64,000 nucleotides of DNA from Mesodorylaimus sp. YZB2_4 (Eukaryota > Nematoda > Enoplea > Dorylaimida > Dorylaimidae), in the NCBI GenBank assembly GCA_030248295.1, contig JASANH010001365.1, positions 1 through 64,000 of the forward strand, given 5' to 3'. Under the pieces are notes generated by a model. That model made no database searches. It worked only from the letters and a program-made list of their open reading frames with translations, and had not been told where the DNA came from. This document shows positions 44,114 through 54,954 of the stretch, in pieces. Each line of letters opens with the position of its first letter. The first letter of the stretch is position 1. Position numbers and translations under genes: made by a program.

Positions 44114-45259
44114 GCAATGGTGGCGCCGGTAGAAAACGAGCGAAAAGACCAGGTCGGAAAAGGAAGTCGTCCAATGTCGGGAATGGTGGTGGTGCAGAAG
44201 GGGCACGCGCCAGAGCTGTCGCGGTAGCGTTCGTTCGGGATCATTATTTTTGGGATCAGTATCGGGATCGGGACTCGCTGAATCCCGACTGGGATCAGGA
44301 TCGGGACAGGATCGAAATTTTGTGAAGAGAGCGCTTTTCATCGGCTATAGATGACCTACAACCCACCTTGAGTAGCCAGGAAATTAAAAGCCACAGATAT
44401 CCTTTTCTTGAATGATTTTTAGTGCAGTATTTATTATCGCATTCAAAATCAGGCAAGCGAAGAATCAGTTACAAATTGGCAAACAAGTCTACTTATTCTC
44501 CTCTATCAATTTAATTATCCGCCAAGGTCTCTATATTTCTTCTCCTGAAATATTTTGATGGCCATGCCTATCTGAGTCAGTGTCAAGCAGAATGTCGCCA
44601 GCTTCTGCTGCAGGCCCACCATCCAATGATGGCAGATGCGGGCTGTTACTATATCCAACTGGGCGCAAATCGTACATCAGAAAAAGCAGGACTTGTGCAT
44701 TTTATGGGAGTAGTTTCATCCAATCATGCCATTATCACTCCTACAGCTCGTTTCCCATACACCAGCCCCATTCTCTGTTGCAATAAAAACATTCTATCAC
44801 CACAATATTCAGTCCCCAATCCCGAACACTTTTTATCCGGATCAGGATCGAGTTCGGGAGGGGCAATCCTGACTGGGATCGAGATCAGGACCGGGATCCC
44901 GAACGAACACTACGTCGTGGATGAAGCCGTTGAAGTGAGCTCCCTACTGGGACTTTTTGCTGCTGGGAATTTGCTATTTACATCCTTCTGCACCGGTTGG
45001 TGTAGCATCCACTCTGATCTATCAGCCCCCGCCAGCAATTCTTGCCGGGTCCAATAGCGTGCGATACATTGGACCATCCTTGTTGGATTTTCTCGATTTC
45101 ACTTCGGAACCTTTGCCAGAATTGGTCAACCAAAAAACCAAACCCGTGCCGTCTAGTAGGGCTTATTTTGAGGACGTGTTGGAATCCATTGAAGAGGGTG
45201 CTTTGGAACTGAATTTTTGCGCCGCGTCTTCATACGCTTATGGCTATTATCAGCCGTAA
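44114..45259 (+). pseudogene. Basic Gly/Arg-rich protein gene, copy A, split by a MITE
   Basis: The stretch 44114-44223 encodes GGAGRKRAKRPGRKR, nearly identical to 45970-46079 (copy B). The MITE 44224-44913 then interrupts it, after which DEAVEVSS resumes as in copy B. A downstream frame (to 45259) encodes YIGPSLLDFLDFTSEPL and YFEDVLESIEEGALEL. Whether that C-terminal part is joined by splicing is unclear. Copy B continues instead toward the capsid gene. Confidence 0.5.
44224..44913. mobile_element. 690-bp MITE with 6-bp target duplication
   Basis: Ends are inverted: GTAGCGTTCGTTCGGGATC at left, complement of GATCCCGAACGAACACTAC at right. Flanks are GTCGCG (44218-44223) and GTCGTG (44914-44919). 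Copy B at 46074 shows the empty site GTCGCG followed by GATGAAG. GGGATC-rich subterminal repeats occur at both ends. No transposase. Confidence 0.85.
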
Positions 45260-45263
45260 TTAA

Positions 45264-45788
45264 TTGATAGCTTCAATTGTCGAAACGTTTTGTGGCGGAT
45301 TAGTGCAAATGAAAGATTCCAGTGTGGATTTATCGTGGAGCAAAAAAAGGACAAATTCAGCTAGACGCCCTCGTCAATCGAAGCCCAAGAAGCGAAGCGC
45401 CAATAGCTTTTCGTCTTCGAGGGACTCGGCAACGCAAGCGCAACCAACCTCGTCTCCCAGTCTCCCGGTCGCTGCGCATTTGGATCTGAATAGAAAACCC
45501 CAAAAATTACCGACTCGTTTGGCCATTTATCGCAGCGACTAGGATAATTCGCTAGAGCATCAGCAACGACGTGGTAATAACACCCATAAACTTTTCCAAA
45601 AGAGCGAGAAACCAAAATTTGTTGCTCGTCGACCTGTAAGGCGTCGATCTTTGCCGATCGACGAATATTTGAATGTCGACGGTAAGGGTTTATCATCAGA
45701 TAGCTCGGATAACGACGGCCAGGAGTCAAATTACGAAGCCCTGAGACGCGCTTACGTTGCCGCTGCTACCGTTAGGCGAAGGAGCTAG
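45264..45788 (+). pseudogene. Arg/Ser-rich basic ORF with one in-frame TAG
   Basis: One frame runs from 45264 to 45788 apart from TAG at 45540-45542. Before it: RRPRQSKPKKRSANSFSSS. After it: KFVARRPVRRRSLPIDEYL and SDNDGQESNYEALRRAY. The composition is that of a DNA-binding or core protein. It lies between the two copies of the Gly/Arg-rich gene and upstream of the capsid gene. Confidence 0.42.
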
Positions 45789-45800
45789 CAACGCCAATCT

Positions 45801-46115
45801 TTGAATGAAAAAAACCAAAAAAATCTGTGTACTTCTCAGACACTGTTGGCGACGAATCTGACCGAGGTGAAGACGACGACGACCTCGAGAATCACACCCA
45901 TTTCGAGCAGAATGAAAGCGGTAAACGAGAGTTCGACGTCGACGAGGACCCTTGCTAGAGAAACGAGTAGCAACGGTGGCGCTGGTAGAAAACGAGCAGA
46001 AAGACCAGGTCGGAAAAGGATGTCGTCCAATGTGGGAAGTGCTGGTGGTGCAGAAGGGGCGCGCGCCAGGGCCGTCGCGGATGAAGCCGTTGAAGTAAGC
46101 TCGCCTATCGGGTAA
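45801..46115 (+). CDS. Basic Gly/Arg-rich protein, copy B, directly upstream of the capsid gene
   Basis: A 104-residue ORF with a Thr/Ser-rich first half and the basic motif GGAGRKRAERPGRKR, ending DEAVEVSSPIG. GTAAGC near its end could be a splice donor. It sits immediately before the capsid gene, paralleling the basic-protein-capsid order of locus 1 (14419-14688). A virion core role is inference. Confidence 0.45.
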   Translation: MNEKNQKNLCTSQTLLATNLTEVKTTTTSRITPISSRMKAVNESSTSTRTLARETSSNGGAGRKRAERPGRKRMSSNVGSAGGAEGARARAVADEAVEVSSPIG

Positions 46116-46127
46116 TGGCATTGATTG

Positions 46128-47943
46128 CTGCGTAAAAAAGTGTCTCTTTTCCAAGGAAGCCATAAGCGCTAGCACTTACACTGGAACAGTTTCGAGTCTT
46201 CGCCAATTGTACTACGATGTTCCACCTTCGCAAAAAGATGTGGAAAGCAGCTGGCACGAGCCTATTTTGTCTAGTAGCGTTTTTCCAGTGAAAGGTGAGG
46301 ATTTTCTTGGACCAAAGGTATCAGTTCGCGATGCCCGAGTATAATGTTGCCTTATTTTTAGGAAACGGAATGATAAGCGTCAACATTCCACCCATGGGCA
46401 CGTCGAACGTGGTGGTCTCTTTATTCGACAGCTTTTGGAAAATTACATGTAAAATTGTGCAAGGTGATGGTTCGAATCTTTAAGCCGCGGATCGAGTCTC
46501 TGTGGCGCCATTCCTGATCAACACCCTTCTCGAAAGAGTGGCATTATTCTTGAATGATACATATTTCGTTTTTACTTTTTGAGCGAAACTGTTGTGTTTC
46601 CTTATCGGTGTCCCGCTTCCAGGTCAACTTATCACACCCGCCACGCAACAAAGTTTCCATTACACGAGTTTTTTTGCGGCGTTGACTAATCTCAGGTAGG
46701 ATGCGCGTGTACGAACAAACGCCGGCTTATTAGCTTTCTTTTCTTAGCGAAGGTCACAAGCGTCTCTTGCTGGGCGAAAGTAGTTTGTGGTTGTTAGATC
46801 GTGAAAGCGACGCCGACATGGTCAGCAATGGAACGGGATTGGGAATCGAGTCGAATGTTCAAAAAAGGGCTGTCCTGTTTTCTGGGTCACGTCCAGTCAC
46901 TTTAGTGGGTAGAAGAATTGACGAGATTTCGCTGAGCCCCAACTTTTTCCCACCGAACACAACGCTTCAGTAAGTACAGCAGCATAACAAGCGATGGTCA
47001 GATCGATAATATGAAACTAAAATGCTCACTTTTTATTTAAGCTACGAGCTGACTGTTAAAAGTAGCGATTTCCTGCTAATTGCCGACAAAACCGTCTCCG
47101 ATTATCAGCTTCTGGTCACCGAAGCGGTAATGCACGTCGAGCGACAACGTCTTCGGCCGCAGGCCCTGGCTCGTCAGATAAAGCTGCTTAGCGACGACAA
47201 ATTGGTCGTTTCCTTTCCTCGCTACGACGTTCGTCAGATTCACAATAGTCAAAACGATAATGCAGCCGTAGCAGAGATTTGCAGAGGTAAAAAAAATAGT
47301 CGCTCCTTTTCTCCGACTCGTCCACTAATTTTTATCGTTCAGGAAGATGTCCGAATAGGATCATCGCATTTTTTTTACCGCAGAAGGTTACAGTGAACGA
47401 AGATATGGCTCACAACTCGTTTCATTCCCGCCATCATTACTTGGCCACGTTTCAGGTGAGAAAAATACATAATAAGATTCAGCCCTAATCACGCATTGCG
47501 CGCTTGTTGTGATTCGAAGGTCTTTCTCAACTCAACGGCCTATCCCAGCATTCCGTATTTCCTCAAGTACAACTTGGTCGAGGATTTGGTCAACGCCACC
47601 GAGGCTTTCTACTTGCTAGTTCGCGAGCTGAACATGATTTCCTCGTTCGGCATGACGCTTAGGGTTTTAAAAAAAAGTCTCTTCTTCCTGACGGTCGACT
47701 TGACCAGGTGAGTGTACAATTTTTGAATTTGGCGCGCTTGAGGTCAGTTGTCGATTCCTCCTCTTTAGAGACCACAGCGCTTTGTTGGCCAATGCGTACA
47801 AAAGCCAAAACGATGAAGGAACGTTGATTTGTAAAATGACATTCGCTCAGCCCGTTTCCGCTCCTTTGACGTGCGTTATTTTGAGTGAGTTTTCTTTTTT
47901 GTTACATATTCACCAAGATCAGAGATTATCGTTGACTATATGA
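46128..47943 (+). CDS. Polinton-type major capsid-like protein (F54H12.2 family) with introns
   Basis: Exons: about 46128-46294, 46362-46695, 46748-46969, 47042-47286, 47343-47455, 47520-47707, 47769-47943. Introns are 52-72 bp with GT..AG ends, and most joins keep phase. Family landmarks in order: YYDVPPSQKDVESSWHEP, LINTLLERVALFLNDT, SGSRPVTLVGR, ADKTVSDYQLLV, PNRIIAFFLPQ, FHSRHHY, FFLTVDLTRDHSALL. The same order is seen in the intronless capsid at 13.4-14.4 kb. A TAA at 46481-46483 lies in frame in exon 2; a TGA at 46580-46582 may fall in another small intron. Double-jelly-roll fold is inferred from the family. Whether it is transcribed is unknown. Confidence 0.65.
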
Positions 47944-48273
47944 GGGAGCTTGTATGTCGTCAGGTTTCGTTATTGTTGCTTCCGACCACGCGTCTTGCGC
48001 TGCAAGTAGGGAGAGGGGTAACTGTGCTATACTCATTGATCGTGTCCTTGTATTCAACTGTAGGACGTGGGTGGGCATATCGAAAAAATGTGTTTATATC
48101 AATGCTGTAGCGAGACTCGAAGCGTGAATCTGCGGCCTAGGTTTTATTTTTGTACTGGTTGATAATGAGTGTGGCGTGAATGAAATTACGAGAAACAAAG
48201 TGTTTTCTTTCTTTTGTCTTTCACAGTTTTCCACATTTTATGTAATACACAAAATGCACATAGCGCACTAGGG

Positions 48274-49097
48274 TCATCTGACGTGTTGGCGCGTACAAAC
48301 ATAAACCCTCAAAAATAATGCGCTTTTCATGAAATCACGTTCCAGTTCTTTCATCAGGCAAATCGGTTGCTTGCCAGGTTTGAACGATCCGTGTCGACCG
48401 TATTCGCGATCAGTCAGGTATGTAGCTATGCTATACAGTTCCCTGGGTCTCGGCGTTTTAGCTTGTTCGTCGGTGGCTAAGAACAGTAGAACATCCACGA
48501 TCAGCGTGGAAGCTCGGACGGGTTCTTGTTGGGTGGCATCCCAATCGTAGTGTTCGAGGAAGGCAATAGAGAGATGCCATTGTCCAATAGAACGATCCAA
48601 GCCTTTCTTAACAGTTTGGCGATTGAAATCATTGTCTTTCTGATTTGCGCAGGCAGACTGACCATAGAAGGAATAACGTTTTCCGTTAGATCCATGTAGG
48701 GCGAATTTGTAGTTGATGATAATGCTACAGCAGTGGTCGCCGCGTTGACGCTGCCAGCCGTCGCCCTCGCGAGGCTTGGATTCGTTAATCTCATTTCCTT
48801 GCTAATCGATGGTGGCCTGTTCATATTGGCTAGGCTGTAGGCATTGTTGATCGTTCTATCTTTTCCGTGCGGCCGCGCAAATCCATGGTCGCTTATTCTA
48901 TAATTGTGGCTGGTTGCGTTTGCGGCAGAGGCGGCAGCCGTGAGCATATACAACTCCTTCTGGTTAAGTAAATAAAGCGTTTTGACACTTTTATCATTGC
49001 TCGAAACCTCGCGAAATAAAGCGGAGGCTGCAGTTTTGCTCATTTTACCCCCGCTCAACGTCGTCGATAAAGCTGAGTTTAAGGGAATCGGGTACAC
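48274..49097 (-). pseudogene. Hypothetical protein of locus 2, two frames
   Basis: The upstream frame (49097 to about 48600) is Ala/Ser-rich with ASALFREVSSNDKSVKTLYL and PAQIRKTMISIAKLLRKAW. The downstream frame (48600-48274) has LSIAFLEHYDWDATQQEPV and ELYSIATYLTDREYGRHGSF. They meet near 48590, so one indel could join them into about 275 residues. Position between capsid and ATPase suggests a structural or assembly role, but I do not recognise the sequence. Confidence 0.4.
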
Positions 49098-49350
49098 TCG
49101 TATCAGTCGGCTGACCAGTGTTTCTAGCTGATCAGTCGTATCAGTCTTGTCAGTCGTCGTCGTAGAATCGCCTTCGTCGTGTTAGTTTTTTCTCTTGCCT
49201 AGTTGCACTGTCGGGGCTTTGACAACGTTGGAACAGACGGTGAGCGAGGGATGAAGCCGCACCGAATAGTTTACCAATAAATGGGAAATCGTAGGCGGGT
49301 TTTCTTTGGAATCAGTGACGTTTTCTACAGCCCGATTGAAAGCTTCCAAA

Positions 49351-49461
49351 ATGAAAGTTTTTGGAAAATTGGATTACACAGCGAATGAAATTAATGAATA
49401 CTTGTCGCGCGATAATTTTGTGAATAAGGAAGCCTATAAAAACGCGGAAATGTTAGCCTAA
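49351..49461 (+). CDS. Small hypothetical ORF
   Basis: Thirty-six residues (MKVFGKLDYTANEINEYLSR...) with a good ATG, facing the end of the ATPase remnant. Possibly a first exon. No domain recognised. Confidence 0.25.
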   Translation: MKVFGKLDYTANEINEYLSRDNFVNKEAYKNAEMLA

Positions 49462-49467
49462 AAACCC

Positions 49468-49890
49468 TCATGTACACAATACATGGCTCACTTTGATTTG
49501 ACGTAGAATAGTTCTAGAATATTTGAAATTGTTGTAGATGGACTGGCTGAAAAAAGTCAGGTTACATCGACCATCGTGCGTGCCACCTTCACTGAAAGCG
49601 TTGATTTTGGGCGAACTGAACGGTTCTCCGTCCAAATCATCCGACACGATGCACGAATGAGGTTTTATGTATCCTTAGAAAAATATTATCTCGGGAACCC
49701 TTGAACAAATTCGATGCGGTCTTTTGAAGATTGTTTTATAAAATCGTATAGCGGTTGATAATAGACGTAATAGAAATAGATTTTTGTAAACTTGTTGACG
49801 AAATATAGATGGGAATCGGCCAATAGCCTTGCTAGCAGGAACGTTTTTCCTGATCCTGAAAGCAAAAAGACACGGTTTGCATCGCTCGAA
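49468..49890 (-). pseudogene. Packaging ATPase remnant (FtsK/HerA-like, Polinton type)
   Basis: On the minus strand a Walker A, LLSGSGKTFLLARLLADS (GSGKT at 49841-49856), is followed by FTKIYFYYVYYQPLYDFI and RIEFVQGFP. After a frame break a Walker B-like SDDLDGEPFSS appears near 49630, then NLTFFSQSIYNNFKYSRT, where the family has its Gln-containing sensor motif. This order is that of Polinton and nucleocytoplasmic-virus genome-packaging ATPases. At least one stop and one frame change separate the two halves. Confidence 0.68.
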
Positions 49891-50049
49891 TCTCTTGCTT
49901 CTAATTAGTACTAGTAGGGCCGAATGTTCCCACAGAAAATCCAGTTTCGATTAGTCTTTGAAATCTACTTAACTTTAAAACATTCGCCAGTTTAAAATTT
50001 TCAATTTCGAAACGAGAGGCGTCGTTACCAGTAGCCATATCCGGTCGCT

Positions 50050-50345
50050 AGGAGACAGATGCGCGCGAGACCCCAGCCAGCTAGTTTTTCAAAATTTTAA
50101 ATTCGAAGCCGGCTCGACGTGGGGAGGGGGGCTAACGCCCGCCCGCCTAATCAATTAACTTTTTCAATCGATTAATCAATTACCCCGCCAGCCGGCCCCC
50201 GTCTAGCCAGCCGGCAGGGGAGGGGGGGGAGGGGGCGGCTAGCCGGCTTGATGACGTCACGCGAGCCTGCGCGCGCGGCCATCAGAGTCGAGGGGCGCGG
50301 CCTAGCGGTCACGTGACTCGGCCCATCAGCCGATCAGATGTAATA
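50050..50345. other. GC-rich, G-run-rich stretch
   Basis: Contains GGGGAGGGGGGGGAGGGGGC (near 50217), repeated CCGGC motifs and CpG-rich sequence in otherwise AT-rich DNA. G-quadruplex formation is plausible. No gene seen. Confidence 0.55.
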
Positions 50346-52354
50346 GAGGGCTACCATGCAAAAATAAGGTAGTCTCTTTGATACGAATACACTGCTGTCA
50401 ACTCTGATGAATGGGTGGGACTAGCCATACTCAAGAAAAAATTGATAACTTTTAGCTGGTCGTAGGAGTATCTACAATCACATTTGATTTCTGAATATGA
50501 CATAACTTCCTGGGCATACCTGGCTGGAAGAGCAGTATAGTCTGTACCCAAACACCAAATATGAAACAATGATAGCCTTTTTGACCACCATCCATGTAAG
50601 AATTGCAAAACAGTTTGCTGTGTTCAAGAGTGATAGGTACCCTCATATCCCTTATCAGTAGTGGAGGTTCTGACAGGAGCTAGTGTCCAGCACAATATGA
50701 CTTTGCAAGCAATTTTTTGTGGAGACTAGATGCAATTCTAGCCTGGGGTTTATACAGAGTAGGTATTTCTTTGTTTAACCAAGAATAAGCTGACTTAGAC
50801 TCCGAAAGTTATGACAGAGTTGTCTCTATTATTCACGCCTATTATTTGGATTGGTTAAATCTTGTCTCCAGTGGACAGACCATAGTCGCTTTTAGATTGA
50901 AGGTTTCGAAAAAATTATTTGACCACTATTGTGGGATATATGAAGGATATTGAAGGATATTGCATTTACTAAGGATTATTAGGGAATAACAAAAGATAAA
51001 GATTCGCGTTCGTGAGATGTCTTCATCTCATATTTTCTCACAGTCACCTTTACACCAACGCCACCACGTTCTGAGGATTTGTGAATGGTTTTTATCGCGA
51101 CCAACTTCAACGACTTAAAACGAGTTCGGGTTAACCCGAACCAAAATTTCGGGTCAGGGACTTTCGGGTCGGGTCGGGTTGAACCTGACCTGATCTGGTG
51201 TCTGGCGACATGCAATGCTGGATGTCAAATGCGTGTATGTTGTGGTATTGCAGATAAATGTGAAAGTTAAAGCGTGGGGAAATGCGGTGAAAGATCACGT
51301 ACAGATAGTATAAATCGAGAAAGGTCAACACGTGTGCTACAGGTTGCATGAAATTCCCTAGTAAAACATGAGCCCTTGATCTGGGGCAATTTCGAGCTGA
51401 CTTTTCATTAGCAATTTTTGGAGCAATCTTTGAGCGTCTCGAGATTGTGGCACTTTGCCTGAGCTCTCTCGACCTACAAAACGGTGCTTTTTCAGCTAAA
51501 CTTAAGTTCTGTTGTCCCATTGAGGCCTAAAAGGGACGACAGAATGCCATCATCATCATTTCACTCCTTACCCAAGCAAATAAATGCTCTTGACAAGAGA
51601 GGGAGAGACGCAAAATTAATCAAGGTTCATACGCGAGATCAAGTTACTGTCATCTCATGGTACAGAATCCCGCAAAAAAGTCGCAGAGAAACAAAACTCT
51701 GTTTGTAGGACTTGAAATTATGACTTAGAAAATCCAAATGATGTGGTTCACAGAGTCGCCAACTAACAGGACGCTCCGATTTTGTGCATAAAACGAGGAT
51801 TACCAAACAATAAAGCCCATCGTAAAGCTTACAAAATAAACCCAAACTGGCACGTTCACATAGATCATATCATTTGGACCAGCCTGCTTTAGCCAAGGTG
51901 GCCTCGTTAGACATAGTGAAATTATTCAGATACAGTCGCACAGCGAACTCAGCTTGGCTAACTTAGCCCTTAGAATGGGTGCGCGGCTCACATGTACAAT
52001 ACAGTATGTAGGTCCAGCGTTAAATTTTGTGGTCTGCCAGAATGTCTGAAAGTCATTCATTTTTAATTATGAAACAACATGAGACCTGTTTTAGGACGAG
52101 CCCAAATCTACGGATAAGACACCTCCGGGCCACCTTTTGTGACGTCCTGAATTGGTGTTGGTAAGCGGTATTGGTAAGCATTGTCCCAACTTGATGCTCT
52201 AAATGGTGCCCTAAATTGCAGGACAGGAACGAATAATTCGTGCCTGTCCTAAAATTAGGATCGCATTGTGGAGCTGGCCCCTGCTGATTGTGAGTCTTGT
52301 GCTATTGCAGTTATCTTACTCATATAATTCTCATCTGTTCATAACCAAGCCGGC
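50346..52354. other. No recognised gene
   Basis: Short frames only. A block of CGGGT/ACCCG repeats lies at 51123-51195. Two overlapping minus-strand frames at 50351-50646 have no recognisable domain. Confidence 0.4.
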
Positions 52355-52530
52355 CTAATTAGCGCGAGATATTCTGGCTGTAAGGCGCCTTTTCTCGGAT
52401 TGCTAGGAAAATAAATCAATTATGTGGAGGCAGTTTGAGCAGGAATTGATGTTATAACGAATGAGATCTATTTTCGATTCTGAGGGGTGTCAGCTTCTTC
52501 AGTTTTCTCCAAGCCCTAGAAAAACAGCTT
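52355..52530 (+). repeat. Dispersed repeat, second copy of 36.5 kb repeat
   Basis: Same order of blocks as 36495-36680, same orientation, about 15.9 kb apart; the two bracket Polinton-type locus 2. Confidence 0.6.
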
Positions 52531-53296
52531 TAAAAAAAAAGCAATGGTGACAATGTGACTCGGCGCGGTCGACGAAACGTTTGATTAGAATTATTTCATA
52601 AATTGACTTTGACTCGGCCAGTTCTTGACAACGAAGTTTTAATCGATCTGAAATCAGCGATAAATCTGAACTTCGATTATCTAAATCGTGTCGGAGCAGG
52701 GCCTGATAATCATCCGAATCGGGAATGAAACAACTTAATTCGTGTGAAATAAAAAAAAACTTATACATGCAGTTTTGTAAACGGACCTTGAATAAGAAAA
52801 TCGACACTGAGCCACCCAATTATAGACAATCGAACGAACGAACAAGCAACTAACGACTGACCCTTTCGGGATGAGAGCAGGCTGTTATATAGCTAGCTGA
52901 TTGGCCACGACCAAGGCGCGAGGCGTGGCTAGGGGCCATCCATAAAGGACGTCCACCCTAGGGGGGGGAGGGTGGGGGTGAGCAAAAAGTGGACGGAAGT
53001 GGATGGGGGAGGGGGGTAGGCTGCCGCCAAGTGGACGTCCACTTAAAAAAATCGGCGGGTTATCTCGGAAAATTATCGCAATCATCATAGTATTAATGCT
53101 GGATATACGAGTAAAATTACTAATATTCAAATCATCAAACGACTATCCAAGGACTCAGGTCGATTATATTCCAGTTTTCCCAAACAATTTTTATCCTTTT
53201 GGCTAATCATTTTCTGAGGTGGATGAAACGATTTCAGTTGTGCTGCCAGTGGCTTTGTCGCTCAATCAGGTGCCTCGGCAAACAAGACCTGCAGGC

Positions 53297-53392
53297 GGCC
53301 GTGGTGGTGCAGCGGTTCGGCACTGCTTCCTTTCTGCTTGGGAGCGAGTTGCTGGACTCGTCCTGGGTTCGATCCCTGGTGATGTAGGCCGG
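53297..53392 (+). repeat. tRNA-like sequence 1 in TIR element copy B
   Basis: A-box TGGTGCAGCGG and B-box GGTTCGATCCC, GGCC at both ends. Partner of 9143-9244. Confidence 0.5.
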
Positions 53393-53824
53393 TTAGCGAA
53401 CCGTGGGTGACTCACACGGTGCCCTAGATGTGCTCCGGGTGGAGAGACGGAGGCCAAACGAGTAGACAGTCTCGGCAGTCGAACACCGACAGGGTTCAAA
53501 GCCCGCCCGCCATCGTCCGAGAAAGTCGGTGTCCAGTCCAGGATGCCCTCGCATGGAGGTGCTCCTAGTGGAGACACGCAGAGCAACGCTGATGTGTGTG
53601 CCGGTCCCCGCACAGCCCTGCTGATAAGGTTTGACTGCTGGCCAGATAGAGGCAAAACGGGATTAGGCCCGCAAAAATTTGAAAAAAAACCAAGACCATC
53701 GGGCTTGGAAGAGGAGGTTTGCTGAAAAAATACTCAGAATGTGAGAGTGAGCGTATATCTTCGGCTGAAACATCAACTCCCCGTCCAGGGCGATAGATTC
53801 CAGGCGCCACGGGTTCATACGGAT

Positions 53825-53910
53825 GTCGGGGTCGTGGCCCAGCGGGTTAAGGCGTCTGCCTCTCACGCTGGGTGCGCGCTTACAGGGGAGGGTTCGACTC
53901 CCGCCTCGGC
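53825..53910 (+). repeat. tRNA-like sequence 2 in TIR element copy B
   Basis: The 86-nt unit with acceptor GTCGGGG/CCTCGGC, A-box TGGCCCAGCGGG and B-box GGTTCGACTCC is near identical to 8619-8704. Confidence 0.65.
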
Positions 53911-54741
53911 ACAAAATGATTGTCAAATATGTGTTCCTCAGCCCTCGATTGCGCTGTATAGTGCTTGGCTATGGATAAAGTATGACATGACGTGACATGA
54001 CATGACATGTCATAGATGTTGGACAATTATAGATAGCATCGACCGATCCGACCCTCGACGTGAATCCTGATCTCGATCAGGCTGATCCGTACAAGAAATA
54101 AGATATGTTCATGAGGATGACGTCCCTAGTAAGCCTGCCCTATATTTCTTCTCCTTGCTGTCACTCTCCATCAAACCAGTCAAAAAACTCTGGAGAACTA
54201 CCTTGCACCTAAAGCGGGATTCACTTCTGATTTTCAAGGAAAATTAGAGAAGTTTTAAATTGGCTGTGGCATGACTCATTTTCAGAGAGAGAGCGTAAAA
54301 TTTTAGTTCCCAATTTGGCTGATGCAGCAGTCGGATCAAACTGAAGACTGAATGACCCATCATTTTGGCGGATCATTTGATGCTGGGAACGATGCTTTTT
54401 CGAAGTGAATATTTTCCTAGGGGGGGGGGGTCTGCTCAAGTGGACGTCCATTTTTAGGGGCGGTCCAGGCGAAACGGATGAAAGGTGGATAGGGGGAGAG
54501 GGAATCAAAAAATCGCATTTTTCGGTGGACGTCCTTTATGGATGGCCCCCTAAGCGAGCGGGCGAGCGAGCGGGTGTCCAGATGCCGTGTCTATTTTTAT
54601 GGTAACGCTAACACGTGACGGCGACCAGCGACCAATGACCTCCAAAAAACTGACACGCAGCCTTTGTTAGTAGACACGCCCTTTTTACCAATTCACTGAT
54701 CTTCAAAAAAATCATCCAAAAAGAATTTTATTTAGAAACCA

Positions 54742-54954
54742 TTACATGATAAAGACCACTGTATGAACATAAAAGTGATAAAAAAACACAAAGCTGAAAA
54801 AAAAGTGATCTAAAAGCGTCACATCGTCGTCGTCACTGTTGCCGTCGCTGTCGCTGTCGCCGTCATTGTTGCTGTTGCTGCTGTCAGAAGCCGCCTGCTG
54901 CTTCCAGCTCGTACGCTCCTCCTTGGACAAATTTGGCCAAGTGTGATTGGCCAT
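54742..54954 (-). CDS. HMG-box-like C-terminal fragment with acidic tail
   Basis: The ORF starts WPNLSKEERTSWKQQA after MANHT, which matches the third helix of HMG boxes (W-x2-L-x3-E/R-x3-W/Y-x2-A). An acidic Asp/Ser run follows (about 20 residues, from a GTC/GTT trinucleotide repeat) and then a hydrophobic tail that may be read-through past the true end. The first two helices are not found upstream, but an AG acceptor (ACATTAG) lies just before, so this may be a last exon. Confidence 0.4.
   Translation of the reverse strand: MANHTWPNLSKEERTSWKQQAASDSSNSNNDGDSDSDGNSDDDDVTLLDHFFFSFVFFYHFYVHTVVFIM

Larger units (their letters stand above)
52932..54549. mobile_element. 1.6 kb nonautonomous TIR element, copy B, 3-bp CTA target duplication
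   Basis: Same termini as copy A (GGGGCCATCCATAAAGGACG), flanked by CTA at 52929-52931 and 54550-54552. Internal order is inverted relative to copy A. Length 1618 bp against 1611 bp. Contains two tRNA-like units and a conserved SINE core (53545-53640). Confidence 0.82.

Noticed and set aside
50351..50646. Possible transposase fragment on minus
   Set aside because: Two overlapping frames lack any catalytic signature that I can name.
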